Source: Bugulina stolonifera (Eukaryota > Bryozoa > Gymnolaemata > Cheilostomatida > Bugulidae). Taken from it: a DNA stretch of 64,000 nt. The stretch lies in contig OW285191.1 in NCBI GenBank assembly GCA_935421135.1, forward strand, positions 15,507,700-15,571,699, read 5' to 3'. Positions 34,901 through 43,335 of the stretch are shown here, piece after piece; the stretch's first letter is position 1, and each line of letters starts with the position of its first letter. A program made the position numbers and the translations under genes. Under the pieces are notes generated by a model. That model was given only the letters and a program-made list of their open reading frames with translations. It was not told where the DNA came from and ran no database searches.

Positions 34901-37900
34901 CAACTTCACCGTTGTCTGCAGAGAGCTCCTCTTCTCCGCTCCCATGCTCCTACAATAACGAAAGTGGTGTATATAGATCCGACAAAGTGGTTAAACGGGA
35001 GAAAGATAGTACGGTAATTTATAGATATACGAACAGGGCTACTTACATTAGGGTTGCCGCCACTGCACGAGCTTTCTCCAGGCTTAGTCCCCCGCTCTTT
35101 TTCTTCCCCTTGCAAGGGGACTTGGTAGCTTTTTTTCCCTTCGTCGTCGTCTCACCACCATCTATTTCTTCCGTAGCCGTATCGGCTCCGTGGCCATCAT
35201 CATCATCATCATCTGATATTACAATCACCTGGGATTTCTTCTTTTTCTTAGCACAGATTTCATCTCCTTTTGGGTTCTTCCTCTTCTTGGTTGTTGTGGT
35301 CTCGCCCCTATCCGAGGCCCGCTCCGGGGAGGACGGAGAGTCCGCCATGTTAGAAAGATCCTTTCGGGCAAGACTCCCCACTCCTATTATTTTCCCCTTC
35401 TTCCGTGCCTCTTTTAACGCATCCACCTCTTCTTTCCTCTTCTGACTGCACTCTTCTTCTTCAATAATTCCATCCATTTGTGAGTCCGTTAAGCCCGCAA
35501 ATAACTCTTCTTGGTTTTGGACTATGTTGTCAGTATCCATTGATAATGTACTATTGTAGTAGTGTGATGTGCTGAACTTTGAATGCTGAGACTGTGATCC
35601 CATTCTCCCTTTATACAACTGCTCATTTCTTGACTCCTCCCTTTTTTTTATCCAATCCCAATGTGACCCGATGCACCCCGATGTGAATCCGAAGCCTCCC
35701 GATGCACCCCGATGTGAATCCGAAGCCTCCCGATGTGAATCCGAAGCCTCCCGATGCATCCCGATGTGAATCCGAAGCCTTCCGATGCATCCCGATGTGA
35801 ATCCGAAGCTTCCCGATGCATCCCGATGTGATTCCGAAGCTTCCCGATGCATCCCGATGTGAATCCGAAGCTCCCCGATGCATCCCGATGTGATTCCGAT
35901 GCTTCCCGATGCATCCCGATGTGAATCCGAAGCTTCCCGATGCATCCCGATGTGAATCCGAAGCTTCCCGATGCATCCCGATGTGATTCCGAAGCTTCCC
36001 GATGCATCCCGATGTGATTCCGAAGCTTCCCGATGCATCCCGATGTGTCAATTCACATCGGGGTGCATCGGGATGCATCGGGAGGCTTCGGAATCACATC
36101 GGGATGCATCGGGAAGCTTCGGATTCACATCGGGATGCATCGGGAAGCTTCGGAATCACATCGGGATGCATCGGGAAGCTTCGGATTCACATCGGGATGC
36201 ATCGGGAAGCTTCGGAATCACATCGGGATGCATCGAGAAGCTTCGGATTCACATCGGGATGCATCGGGAGGCTTCGGATTCACATCGGGATGCATCGGGA
36301 AGCTTCGGAATCACATCGGGATGCATCGGGAAGCTTCGGAATCACATCGGGATGCATCGGGAGGCTTCGGATTCACATCGGGGTGCATCGGGAGGCTTCG
36401 GATTCACATCGGGGTGCATCGGGAGGCTTCGGATTCACATCGGGAAGCTTCGGATTCACATCGGGGTGCATCGGAAGGCTTCGGATTCACATCGGGGGGC
36501 TTCGGATTCACATCGGGGTGGTATTGCCAAGGGTGGGGAAATGGTTAGACTCCGCCCACTGAATACTACTATTTAAGGTATGAGTTTCTCACTTTAGCAG
36601 TATGAACAATCAGCCTCTAGTCAACAGAGTGAGAGTAAACAGAGACAGCTACCTACTAGTCAGTGCGTGAACAGAGATGTCAACAAGTAGAACATAAGGT
36701 TAGTGTTAAATGGAGTAATTGGCAGCAATTGTGAAGTGTTTATTGTATAAAATGCTATCAAGCTAAAAAATGACTCACACCCTACTGCTATATATTTTTA
36801 TAAGGAGACTAAACAGAGACACCTACCTTCTAGCCAGCACATGATCAGCAGAGATGTCAACAAGTGAAAAAGAAGGTTAGTGCTAAATGAGGTATTTGGT
36901 AGCAATTGTGGATTGTTTATTGTTTATGTAGTGTGAAGTAAAAGAATAATAACTTACACCCTACCATTTTTTTTTTATAGGGGGAGAGACCTCTCGTCAG
37001 GTCGAGCACACCTGTCAACTATGCGGTCTGGTTCTCAGAACAGCGTTTTCTCTAGACAGGCACACGAAGAGAATGCATGCACAGGCTCACCCGCACAAGT
37101 GCCCCGTTTGTGGCGGATGTTTTGATGGGAGGAGAAAGCTAGGTCATCACATGAGGCGATTTCATAGCGAGGGTAAGGTGGAAAAAGATGAGGGAGGTGC
37201 AGAGAAGTTTGATGATGTTTTCTGGTCTAAACCGCCAACAGCTGAAGAGGGGGATGAGATGGGGGTGCTACTAGCCCGCTATTGGAGCTCCATCAGGTCC
37301 GCAATACACTCTCGTCCCGTGGAAGATATTCTCAATGTTCGAGTGTGGAGAGGGGAAGGTGAAGACGAAGGAGATGAAGAGGTGTGGACTAAGTTGAGAG
37401 CAATGTGGAAGAGAGTGCCTTGTACTGTGAAGATTAACTGTAGCGCTGGAGTCATCCTCGAGCATAAGACCAGTGGAGAGTTGAGCTACTTTCACTCATC
37501 GAGCAACAATGCCGCATTCTTCCCCAAACCAAGACTGATCAAAACAGAGAATGAGATGAGAGAGTTTTGCAAATCTGTGCAGGAGCTCGACTTGAGAGAG
37601 AGGTCAGCACAAAGGAGACCGAATACCGCTTGGGCTTTACGTCACATTGCGAATCTGACATTCTACATCTATAAACTCCTAGAGATTGGCAAGGTGGGCG
37701 GTGTAGTGAGCAAACTCCCAGACTACATACTTAACAACCGACACGTGATAGCACTAGACGTAGACTTTTGGGCTAGAGGAGGTGCGCGTCCCTACTCAGA
37801 CAACTTGTGTTTCTTTAGATGCTTGGCCATGATGTATGACTGTAACTGCGACCAAAAGAAGGGATGTCGTTGCCGTCGCCCCTCTTGCACCACAACACAT

Positions 37901-40900
37901 CGCTTGTTTAAACAATACATGAGACAAACTAAATCTTCTTCCCCACCCTCATCAACTTTGTCAGACTTTCTCGGGGTGGACTCGAGTGATCTACTGGCCT
38001 TGGAAGATCATTTTGACGTATCTATAATAGTCTTCTGTCTAACTGATGAGAAGGTAGCTCCGATAGTTTGGTCATCCGGGGCACGAAACAAAGCCCATAA
38101 ACTCTTCGTCAACATGTACGAAAAACACTTCAGCTGGATAAAGAATGTTGATTCGTTTGCCAGATGTTTCACCTGCAAGCTGTGCGATAGCGTGTTTACA
38201 CGCTTGTCCAGCCTACGACGACACAAGTGCTCGCCAGAAGAAGCATCGGTGTTCGTTTTCCCTGGTGGAACGTTTGGACCCCCGCCAACCATATTCACAA
38301 AACTCAAGCGAGTGGCGGGAATAGAGGTGGTGAACCCCGACCTCTTATACTACCCCTACTATATCACCTATGATATCAAATGCTTCATGCCAAAAGACAA
38401 CCTACCAACTAACACCACCACGATGACTTTTAGTGCAAGACACGAGCTACTGAGCATATCCGCGTGTTCTAACGTCCCGGGGTTTGAGCGAGCCAAGTGT
38501 TTTGTGAGGAGCGTCGACAGCAAGGATGGGACGAAGTGCATTCGTCAATTCGTCCAATACATAGCAAAGATTGCTGACGTGGCAGGAGATTTGTTCGGAG
38601 AAAGATTCCAGGATGTACGCGAGCGACTCTCTACCTTCCTCGCGGATCGGGCGGATAGAGAAGAGGCCTTTGCTGACGACAAGTTCTCTAACGTCTCGAC
38701 TTACAGGGTGAAGTCCGGTCTCTCCGGATTAGAAAGGGAATTAGAACAGCACATCTCCAGCGTTCCGGTGGTCGGCTTCAACTCGCAAAAGTATGACCTA
38801 AATATACTAAAGGGGCCTTTACTTCGCTCTCTACAAGAGGAGGAGGGAGAAGATTTTGTTTTCATCGTTAAGCGTGTTAACAGTATGTCCTGCGTGGAGA
38901 GTAGACGTTTTAGATTCCTTGACATATGCAACTTTATCGCACCAGGCTTCAACTACTCCAAATACTTGAAGGCATTTGGCGTGTCAGAGAGTAAGGGATT
39001 CTTTCCTTACGACTGGGTAGATTCCCTGAGAAGGTTGGATCATCACGGACTCCCTCCCCGAGAGAGTTTTTTCAACTCGCTGACTCAGCAAGAATTGAGC
39101 CAGCAAGATTATCACCACTGTCAGCTCGTGTGGGAAAGAGAGAACATGGAAACGTTCAGGGATTTCCTCATCTGGTACAACGACCTCGATGTGGCCCCAT
39201 TCATCGAGGCCATTGCACGTCAGAGCTCTATCTATCGACAAAAGGGTATTGATATGTTGAAATCTGCAATCTCGCTTCCAGGCTTGGCTATCAGATGGTT
39301 GTTTATGGAGGTGGAGGCCCGACCTTACGGCTACTCTCCTCCACAAGCCGCTCTCCCGCTGCATAGGTTAATGTCTCTCTGAGGCGAACTTTGCAACTCA
39401 CAACCCATATGTCTGTTCGATGAGGAGAGCAAAAGTCTGTACCACACTCTCCGTGATAACCTCGTGGGAGGGCCAAGCATCATCTTTCACAGACATCATG
39501 AAGTTGGAGTGACCTCTATTCGAGAGAAGATTTATGGCACATCCGCAAAACCCTGTAGGTCCATTCTGGGAGTCGATGCCAACGCTCTCTACCTATACTG
39601 CATGATGGGGAATATGCCTACGGGTTATCCCAGGCGGAGGCTAGAGAGCCGAGGCTTTGCTCTGGAACCCGTTAAAAAGTTCAGCAAAGTGGCGCATGGA
39701 TGGTTAGAGTTCCAATCGTGGAAGAGAGGAGAGGTCATCCTTCACCAACAGAATGGAGGAGAAATGAGGATAGGCTGTCACAACCTACCGGTGGATGGTT
39801 ATAGCGAACAGAGTCGGACTGTGTACCAATTCCATGGTTGCTACTGGCACGGACACGAGTGCGAGCTAGGAGGGAATGGAAAAGGTGTCAGAAACATGAC
39901 GAATGAAGAGCTCCGGGTGGACACTGCGAGGAAAGAAGATTACATCAAGGCTCTAGGCTATAAGCTCATCACCACTCGGGAGTGTGAGTGGGGAGCGCGA
40001 GTTCGTTCGGATGAAGAGGTTAGGACATTTCTCTCCGTCTTCTTTTCTTCTCTCTATCCAGAGAGGGGTTGTGTCAACCTCGATAAAATAATCAACAGTA
40101 TTCGTAGTGGAGAGTACTACGGTTTAGTGGAGTGTGACATTTCCGTACCCGAAGAGCTAAAAGCGAAGTTCTCTGAGATGGCACCTATTTTCAAGAATAT
40201 AAATGTGGGAAGAGAACACCTTAGCGAACACATGCGCGCTTTTGCCAAACAGAACGGATTCTTGAAGAGACCTCAGCGAATGCTCGTGGGGAGTCTTTTT
40301 GGCGAGCGAATCACACTACTCACCGATCTGGCTAGATGGTATCTAGATCAAGGTTTGATAATTACCAGGGTCTATCAGTTTGTTCACTTTATCCCACGAG
40401 CCGTCTTCAAAGACTTTGGTTCTTCGGTCTCAGACGCAAGGAGAGGGGGAGATCTGGACCCTGATCTGGCCCTCTTGGCCAGCACCAGCAAGCTCGTTGG
40501 GAATTCAGCCTACGGAAAGACCATAACAAATAAAGAGAAACATAAGACTGTCAAGTATGTAGAGACAGTAGAGGGGGCGGCCGTCAAAGTGAGGAGTAGG
40601 CACTTTTCTAGTCTCAACGAAGTCGATGAAAACTACTTTGAGATAGAGCTTCACAAGAAAAAGGTAAGTGTTGACAATCTTTCTTACTTTGACTCTTGAT
40701 TTGACAAAACTTTTTCCGAGTGGAAGGGTGAACTTTCTCTCTCTCTCTCTCTCTCTTTCTTTTAGATTCGAATGGATGTTCCATCCGTCGTAGGATTCGT
40801 CATCCTCCAGAGAGCCAAGTTGAGGATGCTAGAGTTCTACTACGACTTTATGGATAGGTGAGTAGAACTAGACTATACAAAGATTTTATCAAATCCTTTT

Positions 40901-42024
40901 CTATTTATTCTTCGGTGTCAGCAACCTCTAACTCGCCCGATTTATTTTCACAGATTCGTCAGCAGAGAGGACTTTGAGTACGTAGAAATGGATACGGATA
41001 GCGCTTACATGGCCCTGAGTGCTCGCAATATAGATGAGGTCATCCGAAAAGATAAAAAAGAAGAGTTCTACAGAGAGTATGGTAAATGGTTTCCCAGACC
41101 CTTCTGCGATAGTCACAAGGGAGACTTTATCACAACCAAGGTGCTCGGGCAAGAGTGGGAGATGAGGGAATGTTGTGAGAAGGTGCAGCGATACGAAACA
41201 CGAACCCCTGGTCTGTTTAAGGAGGAGTTTCGGGGGGAGGGGGTCATCGCGCTCAACTCAAAAACTTACTTTTGTTGGTCCGCTGACGGCGATAGCAAGT
41301 ATAGTAGCAAAGGACTAAATAAAAGAGGAAACACCCTAACCAAAGAGAAGTTCCTCTCCGTGCTCAAAACAGGGGAGTCGGTGAGAGGAGACAATCGGGG
41401 TTTTATCAGAAGAGGAAATCAAACGTATAGCTATACCCAGCTAAAGACCGGACTCACCTACTTCTACGGTAAGCGGAAGGTTGCGGAAGACGGGGTGAGT
41501 ACGAGTCCTATAGAATGTTAGTACTGATTTCTCGGAGATGAGACTACTTCATTCGATAAATCGGAGAGTAAACGAACAGTGCATCACAACCCTTGTATAT
41601 ATATATATATATATCCGTATAATTTTTTTTCACATTCACTCTCTATTGTAAGGGGTCTCCGTCCTCAAAACGGAGGGTTTACCGGTTGTAGCCTTAAAAC
41701 CGAGCAATAAAACACTAGCTAATACATTAAAAACCATTTACCTCTCCAAACCAAAGGGGTAGACGGTACTAGCGCAGCTTCCGCTCATACTCACCCCTTA
41801 TCAGTTCACATTTCTTCTATTGTCTTCATTCGTAGGTGGGGGGGTGACATCGCACGCGCACGATGCGCTCTCTCCCTATCGGAGTTTGCTACCCGGGGGA
41901 AAGTGGACGCGGTGGTCAAAGAAATTGGTGGCGAGTCAACGACATCATCGTAGAGGCGGGTCTATTTGTAGGATGATGATGATGATGATGATGGTGATGA
42001 TGGTGATGATGATGATGGTGATGG

Positions 42025-42059
<35 letters not shown>

Positions 42060-43335
42060 GTGATGAAGATGGCGATGAGAAGACAAGCATCTATCTATCC
42101 CGTTTATCTATTTCTATTTCTACCCCTCCGAGCGATGATGTCGTCGGCTAACCTCCTCGCGAAGTCCACGGTTTGAAGCGCGGAAGAGCCACCGCCTTCA
42201 CTTTCCCTCGCCACTCGTCACGGGGACGGGTGATTTCCCTAGGGGAGGGTCCGGGGAAAATGAGGGTTAAGACGCGAGTCTTTCATCGAAGGTCCGGGGG
42301 CGCTCGAACGGAGGAGCGCGCGAGTGCGGTGTCACCCCAACCAGTTCAGTCTCAACAGTCCCCGGCGAAGAAATCATCCGGAAGCACCACCACCACTCGG
42401 TAAGTTTCTTATAGTAGTATAGTCAGCGTCGTAAACTCTGCACGGGCACTCCGCACGGATGTAGCCTATCATTACTTTAACCCGTATTTTCCTTCGCTTC
42501 ACCCTACTCCAGCCGACGGTCCGCCCGCGAGGGCCGCGACGGGTCGTTGGGGCGGGAGAGCGGGGGGGGAGGGGCGGGGGATGGGCGGGGGGACGGCGGC
42601 GTGGGGCCACGGCTGGACTCGCAAACGAGAACCGCCGCGAGGCGGAGGGCGAGGCGGAGGGGTTTGGGGTGGGGAGGGGTGGGGAGGGGCGGGGACGGGT
42701 GGAGGGAGGACGGGTGGGGTTCGCGGGGCGGGGGGGGGGGCGCGCGCGTACGCGCGCGCCCCCTCGCCCGAGCCGTGGGACCGGGCGAGGGGTTTGCTCT
42801 TTAGACTGGGTTCTACGGAACAGCCGATGAGGTTTTTGAAACCCCACCCGCGATCGGGGGGTAGGTTCTAGGGCTTTGCACATAGAGTGAGGTTTAGGGA
42901 AAGGGAGGGGGCGAGAGGACGGGTGAGGTGGTCGTCCGCCCGGGGAGTTTTTGGATCTAGGGCTAATAAGACGCGGAAATGACCGGGTGTCTGTGCAGAT
43001 CTGCACTGACTATACTACTCACAACAAGCAGTTTTATACTAAGTAGATATTCAACATATGTTTTTGTTAAGGGTCAGTAGGTTACATTTTTTCCAGGGGG
43101 AGGGTTATTGTCTGAACAAACACAGACTAGATATTTTATTAGCTCAGTAGCAACCAGTACACTGAAGCACTTTACTGTGAACTTCCTGTTGATTACAGGT
43201 GCTTTATTTGAGGCTACAAAGAAATGGGAGAATGTATACTTCTTCATTAGTGGCTGCTGTATAACTGCTGGTCTTATAGTACTGTCTATTAGAATATTTA
43301 CACATTTCTATGATAAAAGACAAACTAACAGCTAA
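28909..43335 (+). CDS. MCT-1: SLC16-type (monocarboxylate transporter-like) MFS protein
   Basis: Nine exons: 28909-28975, 29188-29334, 29560-29703, 29989-30171, 30583-30731, 30966-31338, 31457-31639, 32208-32372 and 43199-43335. They give 515 residues, within the usual MCT range. Exon 1 ends in a TM1 motif IDRGWAWV, equivalent to the MCT [DE]G[GS][WF][GA]W signature. Exon 4 holds the second family signature, YFDKRKALSIAI followed by SGSGIG, in TM5. Exons 5-6 encode the long polar loop between TM6 and TM7. TM8 keeps an acidic/basic pair (E372, R376), at the position of the functionally important Asp/Arg pair of vertebrate MCTs (family knowledge). Substrate cannot be read from sequence; proton-linked carboxylate transport at the plasma membrane is the family default. 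Intron 8 is 10.8 kb because a Polinton-like element sits in it. An AATAAA is at 43370. Confidence 0.9.
30385..30560 (+). repeat. Degenerate 13-27-bp tandem repeat (AATATAGCCTGTGT)
   Basis: Runs of AATATAGCCTGTGT, lengthening to a unit with ACTTTGCGCTGT, lie just upstream of the MCT-1 exon 5 acceptor. The reverse-strand open frame is an artefact. Confidence 0.8.
31881..32181. mobile_element. Probable degraded MITE rich in TTCGAA
   Basis: A roughly 300-bp block in MCT-1 intron 7 with many TTCGAA/GCTTCG motifs, beginning near CAGTGATGAGTGATTCC and ending CATCGAAAGCCAGTG. Its last 24 nt recur at 10748-10771. Terminal symmetry is weak and no clean target duplication was found, so the boundaries are tentative. 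Confidence 0.35.
32688..32757. repeat. TACATG/TACAAG palindromic array
   Basis: Alternating TACATG and TACAAG units form a nested palindrome that could fold into a hairpin. It is in MCT-1 intron 8, upstream of the inserted element. Confidence 0.8.
33216..33221 (+). repeat. Target-site duplication, left copy (CACAAC)
   Basis: Identical to 43020-43025 on the other side of the Polinton-like element. A 6-bp duplication is the known length for Polintons/Mavericks. Confidence 0.9.
33222..33770 (+). repeat. Left terminal inverted repeat of the Polinton-like element
   Basis: Pairs with 42470-43019 with only scattered substitutions and a length difference in a C run. It includes a terminal palindrome GTGCAGATCTGCAC, a 26-bp palindrome at 33479-33504 made of alternating GC around TA, long C-rich tracts capable of forming G-quadruplexes on the other strand, and an inner edge ending GTAATG. 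Open frames across it occur in both TIRs and are composition artefacts. Confidence 0.92.
33795..34190 (+). repeat. Subterminal ~104-bp tandem repeats, four copies
   Basis: Copies begin at about 33795, 33901, 34006 and 34109; the last is truncated. Each contains a GATACACAACTATGAAAAAT-type start and a GAGTAATAATATAAAA end. They are AT-rich, in contrast to the adjoining TIR, and no counterpart exists at the right end. The region lies just beyond the stop of the minus-strand gene and may hold its 3' untranslated sequence, or serve as asymmetric protein-binding sites. Confidence 0.85.
34220..35540 (-). CDS. Element protein with NLS, SUMO-interaction-like motif and beta-rich (OB-like) C-terminal half
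   Basis: Two exons on the minus strand, 35540-35047 and 34949-34220, joined by a GT-AG intron with matching phase 2, give 407 residues. The start at 35540 is chosen because a TATAAA box lies 70 bp upstream; an in-frame ATG at 35603 would fall too close to that box. Residues 1-165 are charged and apparently disordered, with a KKRK...KKKKK nuclear-localisation-like stretch directly followed by VIVIS and six Asp, the classic form of a SUMO-interacting motif. The second half has alternating hydrophobic strands (such as GTVLEVSGGSVVETAFGKAF) repeated twice in pattern, compatible with two OB-like folds. I infer a replication accessory or single-strand DNA-binding role beside the polymerase; the family is not recognised. 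It is transcribed divergently from the polymerase across the 31-bp array. Confidence 0.68.
35610..35615 (-). promoter_or_regulatory. TATA box of the minus-strand element gene
   Basis: TATAAA followed by G on the minus strand, between the inverted repeat array and the proposed start codon; transcription would begin near 35580. Confidence 0.55.
35655..36523. repeat. Giant inverted array of 31-bp units
   Basis: The left arm (to 36047) has about 12 copies of a 31-bp unit containing CCCGATGCATCCCGATGTGA and CCGAAGCTT. The right arm (from 36054) has about 15 copies in the opposite orientation. The arms meet at a 6-nt spacer TCAATT. Each unit contains the smaller palindromes GATGCATC and AAGCTT. 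Because 31 is not a multiple of three, all frames on both strands stay open and read the same cyclic peptide, so the open frames carry no coding signal. The array lies between two divergent promoters and could form a very long hairpin or cruciform. Confidence 0.93.
36570..36576 (+). promoter_or_regulatory. TATA-like box for the polymerase gene
   Basis: TATTTAA lies just outside the right arm of the 31-bp array, with a CCGCCC box 20 bp upstream, and precedes the duplicated leader exons of the polymerase gene. Confidence 0.4.
36637..36980 (+). repeat. 177-bp tandem duplication of the polymerase leader exon
   Basis: The blocks around 36677 and 36854 are diverged copies 177 bp apart. Each has an ATGTCAACAAGT start, 22 nt of exon and a GTTAGTG donor. 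The downstream copy splices in frame to the polymerase; the upstream copy has TAA at codon 7 and could only be a leader exon. Confidence 0.75.
36854..41521 (+). pseudogene. polB: Protein-primed-type DNA polymerase B of the element, interrupted by an in-frame TGA
   Basis: Exons 36854-36875, 36981-40663, 40766-40857 and 40954-41521 join in phase and span 1,455 codons. From the N-terminus: two C2H2 fingers (C19/C22/H35/H40 and C48/C51/H64/H69); an OTU-like segment with D281-N-L-C284-F-F-R and H390-F; a third finger-like cluster near 400-425; exonuclease motifs I (D472-I-K474), II (N608...Y-D613) and III (Y740-N-D-L-D744); palm motif A (D873-A-N-A-L-Y), motif B (K1178...N1182-S-A-Y1185-G) and motif C (D1279-T-D-S). 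The C-terminus ends naturally a few residues after a KRK motif. Two lesions are visible. A TGA at 39380-39382 (codon 808) lies between exo III and motif A, with the same frame continuing on both sides. Exo I also has Lys where this family normally has Glu. Known role: replication of Polinton DNA from protein-primed ends. Other genes of the set are missing. Confidence 0.85.
41522..42469. other. Unassigned right part of the element
   Basis: Contains a (TA)n run near 41598-41613, a hairpin (TCTCCGTC...ACGGAG) near 41660-41685, a 3' splice-like site at 41835, and a GC-richer block at 42120-42402. The last encodes a short basic peptide ending TTTTR followed by a good donor (GTAAGT at 42401). This may be a remnant or one exon of a third gene, but I cannot join it to anything. 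At 42413-42426 the sequence AGTAGTATAGTCAG copies the element's own tip. Confidence 0.5.
41970..42068 (+). repeat. (GAT)n microsatellite
   Basis: An imperfect GATGATGGT/GAT repeat of about 100 bp inside the element, producing a Met-rich spurious frame. Confidence 0.92.
42470..43019 (-). repeat. Right terminal inverted repeat of the Polinton-like element
   Basis: Reverse complement of 33222-33770, ending CTATACTACT at the target duplication. Differences from the left copy are few (for example ACCCAGTC versus ACCCGGTC in the same orientation), which points to recent insertion or gene conversion between the ends. Confidence 0.92.
43020..43025 (+). repeat. Target-site duplication, right copy (CACAAC)
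   Basis: Exact match to 33216-33221. Confidence 0.9.

Larger units (their letters stand above)
33222..43019. mobile_element. Compact Polinton/Maverick-like element, 9,798 bp
   Basis: Direct evidence: about 550-bp terminal inverted repeats beginning AGTAGTATAGTCAG on both ends; a perfect 6-bp target duplication CACAAC; and an internal family-B DNA polymerase of the protein-primed type. 5'-AG termini and 6-bp duplications are Polinton hallmarks. Order: left TIR, four ~104-bp subterminal repeats, minus-strand SIM/OB-like gene, large inverted array of 31-bp units, plus-strand polymerase, unassigned stretch, right TIR. Polintons are typically 15-20 kb with integrase, ATPase, protease and capsid genes; none is recognisable here. 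The base composition of the TIRs (very GC-rich) and the codon use of the two genes differ sharply from the AT-rich host. The element lies entirely in MCT-1 intron 8. Confidence 0.88.

Noticed and set aside
35623..36576. Several overlapping frames reading a MHREASxSHRDASG-type peptide on both strands
   Set aside because: 31-bp repeats keep all frames open and give the same cyclic peptide; no frame preference.
39380..39382. TGA in the polymerase read as selenocysteine or removed as an intron
   Set aside because: No selenocysteine element could be judged, and an intron around it would delete conserved-looking sequence (FDEE...YHT). A nonsense lesion is simpler.
41820..42176. Met-rich frame joined to the polymerase by splicing at 41835
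   Set aside because: The GTGAGT donor gives an immediate stop at this acceptor; the polymerase already has a family-like C-terminus.
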